Under the pieces are notes generated by a model. That model saw nothing but the letters and a program-made list of their open reading frames with translations, was not told the origin of the DNA and made no database searches. Of a stretch of DNA of 55,664 bases, positions 25,287-34,588 are shown piece by piece. The stretch's first letter is position 1. The number at the start of each line of letters is the position of its first letter. The position numbers and the translations under genes are program-made. The stretch is taken from assembly GCF_910586915.1 (NCBI RefSeq), contig NZ_CAJULN010000018.1, positions 1-55,664 of the forward strand, given 5' to 3'. This DNA is from an uncultured Bacteroides sp. GTDB taxonomy: Bacteria; Bacteroidota; Bacteroidia; Bacteroidales; Bacteroidaceae.

Positions 25287-26554
25287 AAGTAGATGTTCTT
25301 TTAGGATTACAATGGGGCGACGAAGGAAAAGGAAAAGTAGTCGACGTTTTAACACCTAAGTACGATGTGGTTGCCCGTTTCCAGGGCGGCCCGAATGCCG
25401 GTCATACACTTGAGTTCGAAGGACAGAAGTATGTGCTTCGTTCCATTCCTTCCGGTATTTTTCAGGGAAACAAGGTAAACATCATCGGTAATGGTGTGGT
25501 ACTTGACCCGGCACTGTTCAAAGCAGAAGCTGAGGCACTTGAAGCATCAGGTCATCCGTTGAAAGAACGTTTGCACATTTCCAAGAAAGCCCATCTTATT
25601 CTTCCGACACATCGCATTCTCGATGCAGCCTACGAAGCGGCGAAGGGGGATGCTAAGGTAGGAACTACCGGCAAAGGTATCGGCCCTACTTATACGGATA
25701 AGGTTAGCCGTACGGGTGTGCGTGTGGGTGATATCCTGCAAAACTTTGAACAGAAATATGCTGCTGCGAAGGCGCGCCACGAACAAATCCTGAAAAGTAT
25801 GAATTATGAGTACGATTTGACGGAGATGGAAAAGGCTTGGCTGGAAGGTATCGAATATCTGAAACAATTCCATTTCGTAGACAGCGAGCATGAAGTGAAC
25901 AACCTGTTGAAAGACGGCAAGAGCGTTCTTTGCGAAGGTGCTCAGGGTACTATGCTTGACATTGACTTCGGTTCGTATCCGTTCGTAACCTCTTCCAATA
26001 CGGTTTGTGCAGGTGCTTGCACCGGTTTGGGAGTAGCCCCCAATCGTATCGGTGATGTATATGGTATCTTCAAGGCCTATTGTACACGTGTGGGTGCAGG
26101 TCCGTTCCCTACGGAATTGTTTGATGAGACAGGCGATAAGATGTGTACATTGGGACACGAGTTCGGGTCGGTGACAGGACGTAAACGTCGTTGCGGATGG
26201 ATTGACCTGGTAGCGTTGAAGTATTCCGTGATGATAAACGGGGTTACCAAACTGATTATGATGAAGAGCGATGTGCTCGATACATTCGATACCATCAAAG
26301 CCTGTGTGGCTTATAAAGTGAATGGTGAGGAAATCGATTACTTCCCCTACGATATCACCGACGGCGTGGAAGTTGTGTATGCCGAACTTCCGGGTTGGAA
26401 AACAGATATGACAAAGATGCAGAGCGAAGATGAATTCCCCGAAGAGTTCAACGCTTATCTGACTTTCCTGGAAGAACAGCTTGGTGTAGAAATCAAGATT
26501 GTATCTGTAGGACCGGATAGAGCACAGACTATCGAACGTTATACTGAAGAGTAA
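25283..26554 (+). CDS. purA: Adenylosuccinate synthetase
   Basis: GTP-dependent ligation of IMP and aspartate, the first step from IMP to AMP. The 423-residue protein has the N-terminal GLQWGDEGKGKVVD P-loop-like motif with the catalytic Asp, GPNAGHT near 37, TTGKGIGPTYTDK near 130, and the C-terminal RKRRCGWIDLVALK and GPDR nucleotide segments. It overlaps fur by an ATGA junction. A repeat-type hairpin (26563) follows. Confidence 0.95.
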   Translation: MKVDVLLGLQWGDEGKGKVVDVLTPKYDVVARFQGGPNAGHTLEFEGQKYVLRSIPSGIFQGNKVNIIGNGVVLDPALFKAEAEALEASGHPLKERLHISKKAHLILPTHRILDAAYEAAKGDAKVGTTGKGIGPTYTDKVSRTGVRVGDILQNFEQKYAAAKARHEQILKSMNYEYDLTEMEKAWLEGIEYLKQFHFVDSEHEVNNLLKDGKSVLCEGAQGTMLDIDFGSYPFVTSSNTVCAGACTGLGVAPNRIGDVYGIFKAYCTRVGAGPFPTELFDETGDKMCTLGHEFGSVTGRKRRCGWIDLVALKYSVMINGVTKLIMMKSDVLDTFDTIKACVAYKVNGEEIDYFPYDITDGVEVVYAELPGWKTDMTKMQSEDEFPEEFNAYLTFLEEQLGVEIKIVSVGPDRAQTIERYTEE

Positions 26555-26562
26555 TATTTGAG

Positions 26563-26618
26563 ATTAGGCACGGATTACGCGGGTTTACTTTTGAAAAGCC
26601 CCTGTGATTCGTGCCTGA
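26563..26618. repeat. AGGCACG-type inverted repeat, copy 1
   Basis: TTAGGCACGGATTACGCGG (from 26564) faces CCTGTGATTCGTGCCTGA (ending about 26618) as an imperfect hairpin. The core AGGCACGrATyAC also forms the long hairpin at 30645-30738. It is placed just after purA, so it may end that transcript. Confidence 0.7.
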
Positions 26619-26692
26619 TATCTTGCATTTCAGAGATGGAATGGAAGATATATTTTCTTAACCTTTTTCAAACCAATAAATAGCTGAACGTT

Positions 26693-27997
26693 ATGAAAAC
26701 ACGTTTTATCACCTTTCTTCTGTTGCTTTCACTGAGTTTCGGAGTCATTGCACAGTCTCCTTATCATCCTACCGAAGAGAATTTGAAAGCACGTCAGGAA
26801 TTTCAAGACAACAAATTTGGTATTTTCCTTCATTGGGGATTGTACGCCATGCTTGCTACCGGCGAGTGGACGATGACAAACAACAATCTGAACTATAAAG
26901 AATATGAAAAACTGGCAGGAGGTTTCTATCCTTCCAAGTTTGATGCAGACAAATGGGTATCGGCCATCAAGGCTTCGGGAGCGAAATATATCTGTTTCAC
27001 TACCCGTCATCACGAAGGTTTTTCCATGTTCGATACCAAATACTCGGACTATAATGTAGTCAAAGCTACCCCTTTCAAGCGTGATATTGTGAAAGAATTG
27101 GCAGAGGCGTGTGCCAAACACGGCATCAAGCTCCACTTCTATTATTCGCATATCGATTGGGGACGCGAAGATGCTCCCTGGGGACGTACGGGACGAGGAA
27201 CAGGACGCCCCAATCCCGCTGGCGACTGGAAAAGCTACTACCAATTCATGAACAACCAGTTGACAGAACTTCTCACCAATTACGGTCCGGTAGGTGCTAT
27301 CTGGTTTGACGGCTGGTGGGATCAGGACCAGAATCCCGACTTCGACTGGGAATTGCCCGAACAATACGCACTTATCCACAAACTGCAACCCGGCTGCCTG
27401 GTGGGCAACAACCATCACCAAGTACCTTTTGCGGGAGAAGACATTCAGATTTTCGAACGCGACCTGCCCGGTGAAAATTCGGCAGGACTTTCGGGACAGG
27501 ATATAAGCCAACTGCCGTTGGAGACGTGCGAAACGATGAATGGAATGTGGGGATACAAGATTACCGACCAAAACTATAAGTCGACGAAAACACTGATTCA
27601 TTATCTGGTGAAGGCAGCCGGTAAGAATGCCAATCTGCTGATGAACATCGGCCCTCAGCCCGACGGCGAACTTCCTGCGGTGGCGGTAGCACGCTTGGCG
27701 GAAGTGGGAGAGTGGATGAAACAGTACGGTGAAACCATCTATGGAACGCGTGGCGGTGCAGTCGCTCCGCACGATTGGGGAGTGACAACACAGAAAGGAA
27801 ACAAACTTTATGTGCATATCCTCGATTTGAAAGACAAAGCATTGTTCTTGCCTTTGACAGATAAGAAAGTAAAGAAAGCGGTGCTGTTCAAAGACCAGTC
27901 TCCGGTTCGTTTCATAAAGACGAAAACAGGCGTTGTGCTGGAGTTTGCCGATGTGCCGAAAGACATTGACTATGTAGTAGAACTTACTATTGACTAA
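26693..27997 (+). CDS. Alpha-L-fucosidase, GH29
   Basis: A 434-residue exported retaining fucosidase. Signal peptide MKTRFITFLLLLSLSFGVIAQ. The catalytic (beta/alpha)8 domain starts at FGIFLHWGLYAM (near 42), has FTTRHHEGFSMFD (His pair) near 100 and the nucleophile in AIWFDGWWD (near 203). The final stretch (about 355-434) is a beta-sandwich of the usual GH29 kind. There is no lipobox, so it is probably periplasmic. It acts on alpha-fucosylated host or plant glycans; linkage preference is not deducible. It is isolated, without a Sus pair. The other GH29 in this window (53946) has a different architecture. Confidence 0.93.
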   Translation: MKTRFITFLLLLSLSFGVIAQSPYHPTEENLKARQEFQDNKFGIFLHWGLYAMLATGEWTMTNNNLNYKEYEKLAGGFYPSKFDADKWVSAIKASGAKYICFTTRHHEGFSMFDTKYSDYNVVKATPFKRDIVKELAEACAKHGIKLHFYYSHIDWGREDAPWGRTGRGTGRPNPAGDWKSYYQFMNNQLTELLTNYGPVGAIWFDGWWDQDQNPDFDWELPEQYALIHKLQPGCLVGNNHHQVPFAGEDIQIFERDLPGENSAGLSGQDISQLPLETCETMNGMWGYKITDQNYKSTKTLIHYLVKAAGKNANLLMNIGPQPDGELPAVAVARLAEVGEWMKQYGETIYGTRGGAVAPHDWGVTTQKGNKLYVHILDLKDKALFLPLTDKKVKKAVLFKDQSPVRFIKTKTGVVLEFADVPKDIDYVVELTID

Positions 27998-28023
27998 TTT
28001 TTAGCTAATTCTTCCTAAAAGCG

Positions 28024-28064
28024 AGGGGAAACTATCCGGACATTGGTAGTTTCCCCTTACTTTT
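28024..28064 (+). terminator. Terminator after the GH29 gene
   Basis: AGGGGAAACTA (28024-28034) pairs perfectly with TAGTTTCCCCT (28047-28057), followed by a short T-rich stretch. Confidence 0.7.
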
Positions 28065-28116
28065 GGCAAACTATTTGTTTATATAGATACAAGTAATAAT
28101 TAAAACGAAAAAATAT

Positions 28117-28797
28117 ATGATGTCTTATTGGGTATTATTTATTGGAATTGCCGTGGTAAGTTGGCTGGTACAGATGAATTTGCAGAACAAGTTCAAGAAG
28201 TATTCCAAGATTCCTACCGGAAACGGCATGACAGGACGTGACGTAGCTTTGAAGATGTTGCATGACAATGGAATTTATGATGTACAGGTGACACATACTC
28301 CCGGGCAATTGACCGACCACTACAATCCCACTAACAAAACAGTGAATCTGAGTGAAGGAGTCTATGAAAGCAACAGCATCATGGCGGCCGCCGTTGCAGC
28401 CCACGAATGCGGACACGCTGTGCAGCACGCTCGTATGTATGCACCGTTGAAAATGCGTAGCGCACTGGTTCCCGTTGTGAACTTTGCGTCATCAATCATG
28501 TCGTGGGTATTGTTGGGAGGTATTTTGCTGGTAGAAAGTTTCCCCGAATTGCTATTGGCGGGTATTATCCTGTTTGCCACCACCACGTTGTTCAGCTTTA
28601 TCACGCTGCCTGTCGAAATAGATGCAAGCAAGCGTGCGCTTGTTTGGCTGAGTGCGTCGGGCATTACCAATTCCTACAACCATTCGCAAGCTGAAGATGC
28701 GTTGCGTTCGGCTGCCTACACCTATGTGGTAGCTGCGTTGAGCTCATTGGCTACACTGGTTTACTACATCATGATTTACATGAACAGAAGAGACTGA
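28117..28797 (+). CDS. Membrane zinc metallopeptidase (YugP/PF04298 type)
   Basis: A 226-residue inner-membrane protein. An N-terminal membrane segment (about 1-20) is followed by a soluble part with the zinc motif HECGHAVQH (near residues 91-99) and then three hydrophobic segments (about 115-225). Motif plus topology match the neutral zinc metallopeptidase family PF04298. Its substrates are unknown; possible roles are membrane-protein turnover or stress. It stands alone between two terminator-like hairpins. Confidence 0.85.
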   Translation: MMSYWVLFIGIAVVSWLVQMNLQNKFKKYSKIPTGNGMTGRDVALKMLHDNGIYDVQVTHTPGQLTDHYNPTNKTVNLSEGVYESNSIMAAAVAAHECGHAVQHARMYAPLKMRSALVPVVNFASSIMSWVLLGGILLVESFPELLLAGIILFATTTLFSFITLPVEIDASKRALVWLSASGITNSYNHSQAEDALRSAAYTYVVAALSSLATLVYYIMIYMNRRD

Positions 28798-28846
28798 GAA
28801 TAGCAGTACGAAAAGCTGCAAAAGATATAACATTTTTTCTGTTTTC

Positions 28847-28903
28847 TCCCGATGAGGGTGAGACTGCCGTACGCGGACTGAATCAGTTTCATTCTTGTCG
28901 GGA
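28847..28903 (+). terminator. Hairpin after the zinc metallopeptidase gene
   Basis: TCCCGA (28847-28852) pairs with TCGGGA (28898-28903), and TGAGACTG (28859-28866) with CAGTTTCA (28884-28891). They are separated by a symmetric 6x6 internal loop. Downstream is moderately T-rich. It could be a terminator or a structured 5' element of hisS. Confidence 0.5.
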
Positions 28904-28962
28904 TTCTTGTTTTCCTTCCAAAAGAGATATTATTTTTGTTTTTTTCTTCAATAAAATACCGT

Positions 28963-28970
28963 AACTTTGC
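28963..28970 (+). promoter_or_regulatory. -7 box of hisS
   Basis: TAACTTTG, 30 nt before the ATG. The nearest TTTG (28936-28939) is 23 nt upstream, slightly far. Confidence 0.6.
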
Positions 28971-29000
28971 AGCCTTATTTTGAATATAATTGATTGAAAT

Positions 29001-30365
29001 ATGGCAGCAAAACCAAGTATTCCTAAAGGAACTCGTGACTTTTCGCCGGTAGAGATGGCGAAGCGTAATTATATATTCAATACCATTCGCGACGTCTATC
29101 ATTTATATGGTTTCCAGCAGATAGAGACCCCGTCGATGGAGATGCTTTCTACGCTGATGGGAAAGTACGGCGACGAGGGAGACAAGCTACTCTTCAAGAT
29201 TCAGAACTCAGGAGATTACTTTTCGGGTATCACCGACGAAGAGTTGTTGAGCCGCAATGCAGCGAAGTTGGCAAGCAAATTTTGCGAGAAAGGATTGCGT
29301 TATGACCTTACAGTGCCCTTTGCCCGCTATGTGGTGATGCACCGCGATGAAATAACCTTCCCGTTCAAACGCTATCAGATTCAGCCGGTGTGGCGTGCCG
29401 ACCGTCCTCAGAAGGGACGCTACCGCGAATTTTATCAGTGCGATGCCGATGTGGTAGGCAGCGATTCATTGCTGAACGAAGTGGAACTGATGCAGATTGT
29501 CGACACCATATTCAGCCGTTTCAATATCCGCGTATGTATTAAAATCAACAACCGTAAGATTCTTTCCGGTATTGCGGAGATTATCGGCGAGGCCGACAAG
29601 ATTGTCGACATCACGGTAGCGATAGACAAACTGGATAAAATAGGGCTCGACAATGTAAATGCCGAATTGAAGTCGAAAGGTATCAGTGACGAGGCTATTG
29701 CTAAGTTGCAGCCGATTATCCTTCTTAGCGGCACGAATGCCGAGAAGCTACTGACTTTGAAAGAGGTGCTTTCGGCCAGTGAAGTAGGGCTGAAGGGAGT
29801 GGAAGAAAGCGAATTCATCCTGACTACGTTAGAAACAATGGGACTGAAGAATGAAATTGAGCTCGACCTGACTTTGGCTCGCGGGCTGAACTATTATACA
29901 GGCGCTATTTTTGAAGTGAAGGCGCTGGACGTACAAATCGGCAGTATCACAGGCGGCGGCCGTTACGACAACCTGACCGGTGTATTTGGTATGTCAGGCG
30001 TTTCGGGTGTCGGTATCTCTTTCGGGGCCGACCGTATCTTCGACGTATTGAACCAGCTCGACCTTTATCCGAAAGAGGCTGTCAACGGAACCGAACTCCT
30101 GTTTATTAACTTCGGCGCGAAGGAAGCCGCTTTCTCTATGAGTGTTCTCACTAAAGTACGCGCGGCCGGTATCCGTGCGGAGATTTTCCCGGATGCTGCC
30201 AAGATGAAGAAACAGATGAGTTATGCCAATGCGAAGAACATTCCGTTTGTGGCTATTGTCGGCGAAAACGAGATGAACGAAGGAAAGGTGATGTTGAAGA
30301 ATATGGAGACGGGAGAACAGAACCTTGTTTCGGCAGAGGAGTTGATTGCTGCTGTGAAGAAGTAA
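29001..30365 (+). CDS. hisS: Histidyl-tRNA synthetase
   Basis: A class II aminoacyl-tRNA synthetase of 454 residues. Motif 1 surrounds GTRDFSP, motif 2 is QPVWRADRPQKGRYREFYQCDAD (near 119-141), the His-binding LARGLNYYTGAIFE lies near 291 and motif 3 is in GGGRYDNL near 320. The anticodon-binding domain is about 365-454. Normal length for this bacterial type. It has its own promoter and a very strong terminator. Confidence 0.95.
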   Translation: MAAKPSIPKGTRDFSPVEMAKRNYIFNTIRDVYHLYGFQQIETPSMEMLSTLMGKYGDEGDKLLFKIQNSGDYFSGITDEELLSRNAAKLASKFCEKGLRYDLTVPFARYVVMHRDEITFPFKRYQIQPVWRADRPQKGRYREFYQCDADVVGSDSLLNEVELMQIVDTIFSRFNIRVCIKINNRKILSGIAEIIGEADKIVDITVAIDKLDKIGLDNVNAELKSKGISDEAIAKLQPIILLSGTNAEKLLTLKEVLSASEVGLKGVEESEFILTTLETMGLKNEIELDLTLARGLNYYTGAIFEVKALDVQIGSITGGGRYDNLTGVFGMSGVSGVGISFGADRIFDVLNQLDLYPKEAVNGTELLFINFGAKEAAFSMSVLTKVRAAGIRAEIFPDAAKMKKQMSYANAKNIPFVAIVGENEMNEGKVMLKNMETGEQNLVSAEELIAAVKK

Positions 30366-30387
30366 AAGAGACTGTCGGCTCTTAAAA

Positions 30388-30434
30388 GCTGCCCCTAAAA
30401 GTTGGACTGAAAACTTTTAGGGGCAGTTTTTTTT
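30388..30434 (+). terminator. Strong terminator of hisS
   Basis: Fifteen perfect pairs (30389-30403 with 30412-30426: CTGCCCCTAAAAGTT and its complement) followed by eight T. Confidence 0.95.
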
Positions 30435-30483
30435 AGGGCACTCTCTTCTCAAACTATATGTTATTATTCGCAAGATCAAGGTT

Positions 30484-30618
30484 TGAAACCAAAGTTTCTA
30501 TTGCTTGAAACCATAGTTTCCATACGGATGGAACTATCGTTTCTTCTTGTTGAAACTGTAGTTTCATATGGGTTGAAACTTTAGTTTCATTCAGAGGAAA
30601 CGAAATTGAAACTCTATA
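30484..30618. repeat. 22-nt-unit dyad array, family 2 (GAAAC/GTTTC)
   Basis: About six units start at 30484, 30506, 30529, 30551, 30574 and 30596, that is, every 22 or 23 nt. Each of the first five is a small dyad GAAAC-xxxxx-GTTTC or a close variant. It lies between the hisS terminator and the AGGCACG hairpin. The sequence is unrelated to family 1 but the period is the same. No coding potential. Confidence 0.8.
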
Positions 30619-30644
30619 GAACTGGTGCGAATCAGCAGATGAGC

Positions 30645-30738
30645 CATACCCATACAAGTTAGGCACGAATCACACAGATTCACGGTTTTATAAAAAGCAC
30701 CGTGAATTTGCGTGATTCGTGCCTAATGGTATGGGTAA
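30645..30738. repeat. AGGCACG-type long inverted repeat, copy 2
   Basis: Three helices of one hairpin: 30648-30655 with 30729-30736 (8 bp), 30659-30673 with 30712-30726 (15 bp, TTAGGCACGAATCAC) and 30678-30686 with 30699-30707 (9 bp). It sits 10 nt from the 3' end of the S9 peptidase gene and shares its core with 26563-26618. It may act as a bidirectional transcription end. Confidence 0.85.
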
Positions 30739-30748
30739 GAGATATAGC

Positions 30749-33292
30749 TTACAGGTGACGTTCCGGATACAGCTCGTTCCACCATTCCGGACGGTCTTGC
30801 AGCCAGCGTGCAAACCAGGCCATGATGGAGTTGTGCCATTTGATGCGTTTGTCGTAGTCGGAGATGAAATGGTTCTCACCGTCTACCGTGATGAACTCAA
30901 CAGTCTTGCCCAATAACTTCAAAGCATTGAAAATCTGGATACTCTCTCCGATGGGCACATTCGTGTCTACCGTACCGTGCAGCAACAATAGCGGCGTATT
31001 AATCTTGTCGGCGTTGAACAGAGAACCCTGCTTGGTGAACAGTTCCGGGTTCTTCCAGGGATAGCTGTCGGCAGCCGCAACCGAGTTGTACGAATATCCC
31101 CAGTAACCCTCGCCCCAGTAGCTTGTCACGTCGCTGATACCGGCGTGAGATACTGCAGCGGCGAAAATGTCAGTCCGGGTTTGCAGGTATTGAGTCATGA
31201 AACCGCCGTAAGAAGCACCGATACATCCTATTTTCTTAGCATCGACAAACGAGTGTTCTTTGCAGAACTGCTTCGTTCCTTCGATAATATCGTCCGCCGT
31301 ACGCTTTCCCCATGCATTGACGTGGCGCGCAGAAAACTCCTGGCCGAAGCCGATAGTGCCACTCGGCTGAATGACATATACCACATAGTCGCGTGATGCG
31401 AACAGTTGGGCGCAATAAGGATTGCTGATACCCCGGGTGGTAGGCGTAGTGCCGCCGTAGTAGTAAACGATTAGTGGGTACTTCTTGTCGGGGTCGAAGT
31501 CGGGGGGAAGACACATCTTTCCGGTGATGACTGTACCGTCCGAAGCTGTAAAGTTCCACGGTTCTGTTTTTCCCAACTCTATTTTGTCCAATATCGGTTT
31601 CATCGGGTCGGCAAGCAGACGCGAAGTCTTTTTCTTGGTGTCGTAGAGGTAGGCCGCTCCGGAGTTGTGGTCCGTTTGTCCGATGTAGGCGGCGAGGCCT
31701 GGGTTGTATTCCGACAAGCTGAAATGGCTCACTACATCGACTTCAAGGTCCAGCTTTTCAAAGCTGCCGCTTTTCGGAGAGTAGCGGTAGATGTGCTTGC
31801 AATCGCCGTCGTCCGTATTGAAATAGATGCATCCGTCGCCACGGTTCCATTGCAAGGGGCTGACGGTGGGGTTGAACTCTTTCGTTATCGGTTGTATGTT
31901 GCGCGTAGCCAAATCCATGATGAAGGCTTGCGTATCGAAATCGTTGGCAATGGGGTGAGTGCCGCAGTTCTTGCCGATACCGCCGAATGCTTCGGGGCTT
32001 GCGGTGAGCAACAGTTGCTTTCCGTCGGGCGAATAGCTGGCGCCGCCCAAGAACCTTTCGTTGTGGAAAAGAGTATCTACCTTCAGTGTCTCCAAGTCTA
32101 CCAGATAGAGAGAAGAGAGGGAGAAAGGACGCTGGGTGATGTTCTCTTTGGAGGTGCTGTACACCATATATTTTCCGTCGGGCGAGATATCTTGCAGGTA
32201 GGTGCTGTGGTTGCCGTAAGTCAGCCGTTCGGATGCTCCGCTGGCGATGTCGTACTTGGCAAGGAAACTGCGTCCGCGTGTATTGGGAATGCGGTCTGCC
32301 GGACTTACAATGCGGCGGAGGGGACCATGTTCTGCCACGCCTTCTTCACGCGGATAATAAATCAGGAAGTCCTCGTTGGGCGACCAGGTGAAGCCTTGTT
32401 CGGGGATTCCTTGCAGAACCACCTCTTCGCGGAGCGTGGCGGGGTCGAGTGCGATGACATCGTTTCCGTTCAGCGCAGGAACGGTGTAATACAACTTGTC
32501 GCTTTTCGGCATCCATTGCATACCTTCTCTTGCGTTGCTCAAAAGCACTTTACCGGTTTTCAGGTCGCTCAGTACGCAATACGTGCGCGAACGTTGGGCA
32601 GAGTGATTGTTCCAGTAACGCGTCAGTAGATACTTTCCACTGGGAGAGATGGCAACGGAGATGGTCCGGTTGCCGTACACCGTATTGTCGAGCGAGAAGC
32701 GTTGCTTGGCATCGGGAGTCAGTGTGCAGGCAATCTCTTTGAACGGAGCGTTCTTGATAAGTTCGCACTTCAGGGTAGGAGCTGCTTTGTCTTCCGTGGC
32801 AGAGAGCAGTTTGAAGGTGATTTCGTAGTCGCGTTCCGGTTCCATGCTGATGGCTATCTCGCGTGAGGAAGCGGACGTGATGCTGTCTTCGGCTACCTCT
32901 TTGGTCTGCCGGGATACTCCGTCGATGAAGAGTTCCCAACGGACGGGCGAGGTCACTTTCAGCTTTCCTTTCAGGAAACGTTCGGCACGTATGTTGGTTT
33001 TGAACACGTAGATTTTGTGGTTGGTTTCTGCTTTTTGCAGACTCAGAAAACCTGCCGTGTCGGCGGTCAGCGCTTGCATGGGCGCTTCCGGAAGGTTCAG
33101 CATCACCGGAGTTTTGAGCAGCATCTTGGTGGAGTGCTTTTCTCCTTTGGGGTTGATACTGTCGTTCATGATGGGCGTACGCACGTCGATAGCATTTCTC
33201 ACTTGAAACTGCGTCAGTCGCTCTTGTGCCTGTGCTTGAAAAGCAAGCCCGGTCGCCAGTAAAATGGGGATGACCATTCTTTTCTTTTTCAT
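30749..33292 (-). CDS. S9-family prolyl-oligopeptidase-like peptidase
   Basis: An 847-residue exported serine peptidase. Signal peptide MKKKRMVIPILLATGLAFQAQAQ. A middle beta-propeller-like region (about 200-590) carries repeated S-P-D-G-K-Y/Q blade motifs (ISPDGKYMVYSTS, YSPDGKQLLLTAS). The alpha/beta-hydrolase domain is about 600-847: nucleophile in GASYGGFMTQ, Asp in GTVDTNVPIGES and His in DGENHFI. It probably removes dipeptides or cleaves after proline or Ala in the periplasm; the exact specificity is open. It is expressed from its own promoter (33331-33361). Confidence 0.9.
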   Translation of the reverse strand: MKKKRMVIPILLATGLAFQAQAQERLTQFQVRNAIDVRTPIMNDSINPKGEKHSTKMLLKTPVMLNLPEAPMQALTADTAGFLSLQKAETNHKIYVFKTNIRAERFLKGKLKVTSPVRWELFIDGVSRQTKEVAEDSITSASSREIAISMEPERDYEITFKLLSATEDKAAPTLKCELIKNAPFKEIACTLTPDAKQRFSLDNTVYGNRTISVAISPSGKYLLTRYWNNHSAQRSRTYCVLSDLKTGKVLLSNAREGMQWMPKSDKLYYTVPALNGNDVIALDPATLREEVVLQGIPEQGFTWSPNEDFLIYYPREEGVAEHGPLRRIVSPADRIPNTRGRSFLAKYDIASGASERLTYGNHSTYLQDISPDGKYMVYSTSKENITQRPFSLSSLYLVDLETLKVDTLFHNERFLGGASYSPDGKQLLLTASPEAFGGIGKNCGTHPIANDFDTQAFIMDLATRNIQPITKEFNPTVSPLQWNRGDGCIYFNTDDGDCKHIYRYSPKSGSFEKLDLEVDVVSHFSLSEYNPGLAAYIGQTDHNSGAAYLYDTKKKTSRLLADPMKPILDKIELGKTEPWNFTASDGTVITGKMCLPPDFDPDKKYPLIVYYYGGTTPTTRGISNPYCAQLFASRDYVVYVIQPSGTIGFGQEFSARHVNAWGKRTADDIIEGTKQFCKEHSFVDAKKIGCIGASYGGFMTQYLQTRTDIFAAAVSHAGISDVTSYWGEGYWGYSYNSVAAADSYPWKNPELFTKQGSLFNADKINTPLLLLHGTVDTNVPIGESIQIFNALKLLGKTVEFITVDGENHFISDYDKRIKWHNSIMAWFARWLQDRPEWWNELYPERHL

Positions 33293-33330
33293 GTGTTTTA
33301 AATGGATAAAGAGTTAATAAAATGTTTCGA

Positions 33331-33361
33331 CAAATGTAAGGAATATGTTATTTGCATACAA
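33331..33361 (-). promoter_or_regulatory. Promoter of the S9 peptidase gene
   Basis: On the minus strand TTG (complement of 33359-33361), 20 nt, TACATTTG (complement of 33331-33338), 39 nt before the start codon. Confidence 0.75.
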
Positions 33362-33378
33362 CTAAATAACTTGCTTTT

Positions 33379-34569
33379 TTAATATTCGATTCGCTCGAGT
33401 ATCCCGGTGAGATAGGCAATGGCCACTCCGTAGTTGGTCATGGGGACGTGTTGTTTCCGTGCGCGTTCAATGCGGCTGAGCACATACTTGCGGTTGAACA
33501 TACACGCTCCGCAATGAATGACCAGGGAATAGGGAGTCAAATCCTGCGGGAAATCCGTTCCGCTCACCATGTCAATCTGTAGCTTCCCGCCGATTCGCTT
33601 TCGCAGCAGGCGCGGCAGTTTCACGCGTCCGATATCTTCGGAGAGGGGTGCATGGGTGCACGCTTCCGCTATCAGCACACGCGACGACTCCGTGAGGCTT
33701 TCGATGGCGGCGGCATTTTCTACATAATACTGGATGTCTCCCTTGTACCCTGCAAAGAGGACGGAGAAAGAGGTAAGTTTGCTCTCTTCCGGTTTCTGCT
33801 CGCAGACGGTTTTGAATACTTGCGAATCGGTGATGATTAACTTCGGCGGACGGGCAAGGGCTTGCAGGGTTTCCGTCAGTTTGTCGGTCGTGCAAGTCAT
33901 CACAAGACACTTCTTGTCCAACAGTTCGCGGATAGTCTGTACTTGCGGCAGGATAAGTCTGCCTTTCGGTGCCTGGATATCCTGTGGCACGACCAATAGC
34001 ACGAGGTCGCCTTCACCGGCAAGTTGCCCGGTGATGCTCTGTGCGCCGAAGTCCGAAGGGAGGTTTTCGAGAATGGCTTGCCGTATTTCTTCCATACCCG
34101 TTCCCGCTTGGGCACTGACAAGCAATGGACGCCGGTTGTATTGCCGTTCGATGCGGTTGGCAAGGCGTTCGGTATCCGGGCGGATGTCAATCTTATTCAG
34201 TATAGGGATGATGGGGATGGCTTTCTCTTTCAGCAGTCTCCACAACTCGTTCTCGCAGGCGGAGGAATCCCCCTCGCAGAGCAGTAGGGCGATGTCGGTC
34301 TTTTCAATCGCTTTCTGCGTCCGGGCGATACGCATCTCGCCCAATTCTCCTTCGTCGTCGAATCCTGGAGTATCCGTGAAAAGGCAAGCCCCGAGGCCGT
34401 GGATTTCCATTGCTTTTGACACAAGGTCGGTTGTTGTGCCGGGCGTATCCGAGACGATGGCGGTATCCTGCCCGGTCAGTACGTTGATAAGAGAAGACTT
34501 GCCGCTGTTTCGTTTGCCGAAGAGGGCAATGTGAAGCCGGTTGGCGTTGGGAGTATCTGTCAAGCTCAT
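33379..34569 (-). CDS. hydF: FeFe-hydrogenase maturation GTPase HydF
   Basis: The scaffold GTPase on which the 2Fe subcluster is assembled before transfer to HydA. The 396-residue protein has the G1 loop ALFGKRNSGKSSLIN near 15, G3 DTPGFDDEGE near 60, and NKID (G4) near 127. A dimerisation domain follows, and a C-terminal cluster domain with IHCGACMFNRKYVLSRI provides the conserved Cys ligands. It is the last gene of hydA-E-G-F, 19 nt after hydG. Confidence 0.93.
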   Translation of the reverse strand: MSLTDTPNANRLHIALFGKRNSGKSSLINVLTGQDTAIVSDTPGTTTDLVSKAMEIHGLGACLFTDTPGFDDEGELGEMRIARTQKAIEKTDIALLLCEGDSSACENELWRLLKEKAIPIIPILNKIDIRPDTERLANRIERQYNRRPLLVSAQAGTGMEEIRQAILENLPSDFGAQSITGQLAGEGDLVLLVVPQDIQAPKGRLILPQVQTIRELLDKKCLVMTCTTDKLTETLQALARPPKLIITDSQVFKTVCEQKPEESKLTSFSVLFAGYKGDIQYYVENAAAIESLTESSRVLIAEACTHAPLSEDIGRVKLPRLLRKRIGGKLQIDMVSGTDFPQDLTPYSLVIHCGACMFNRKYVLSRIERARKQHVPMTNYGVAIAYLTGILERIEY

Positions 34570-34588
34570 GGTTGTCGGCTGTTAGTCG

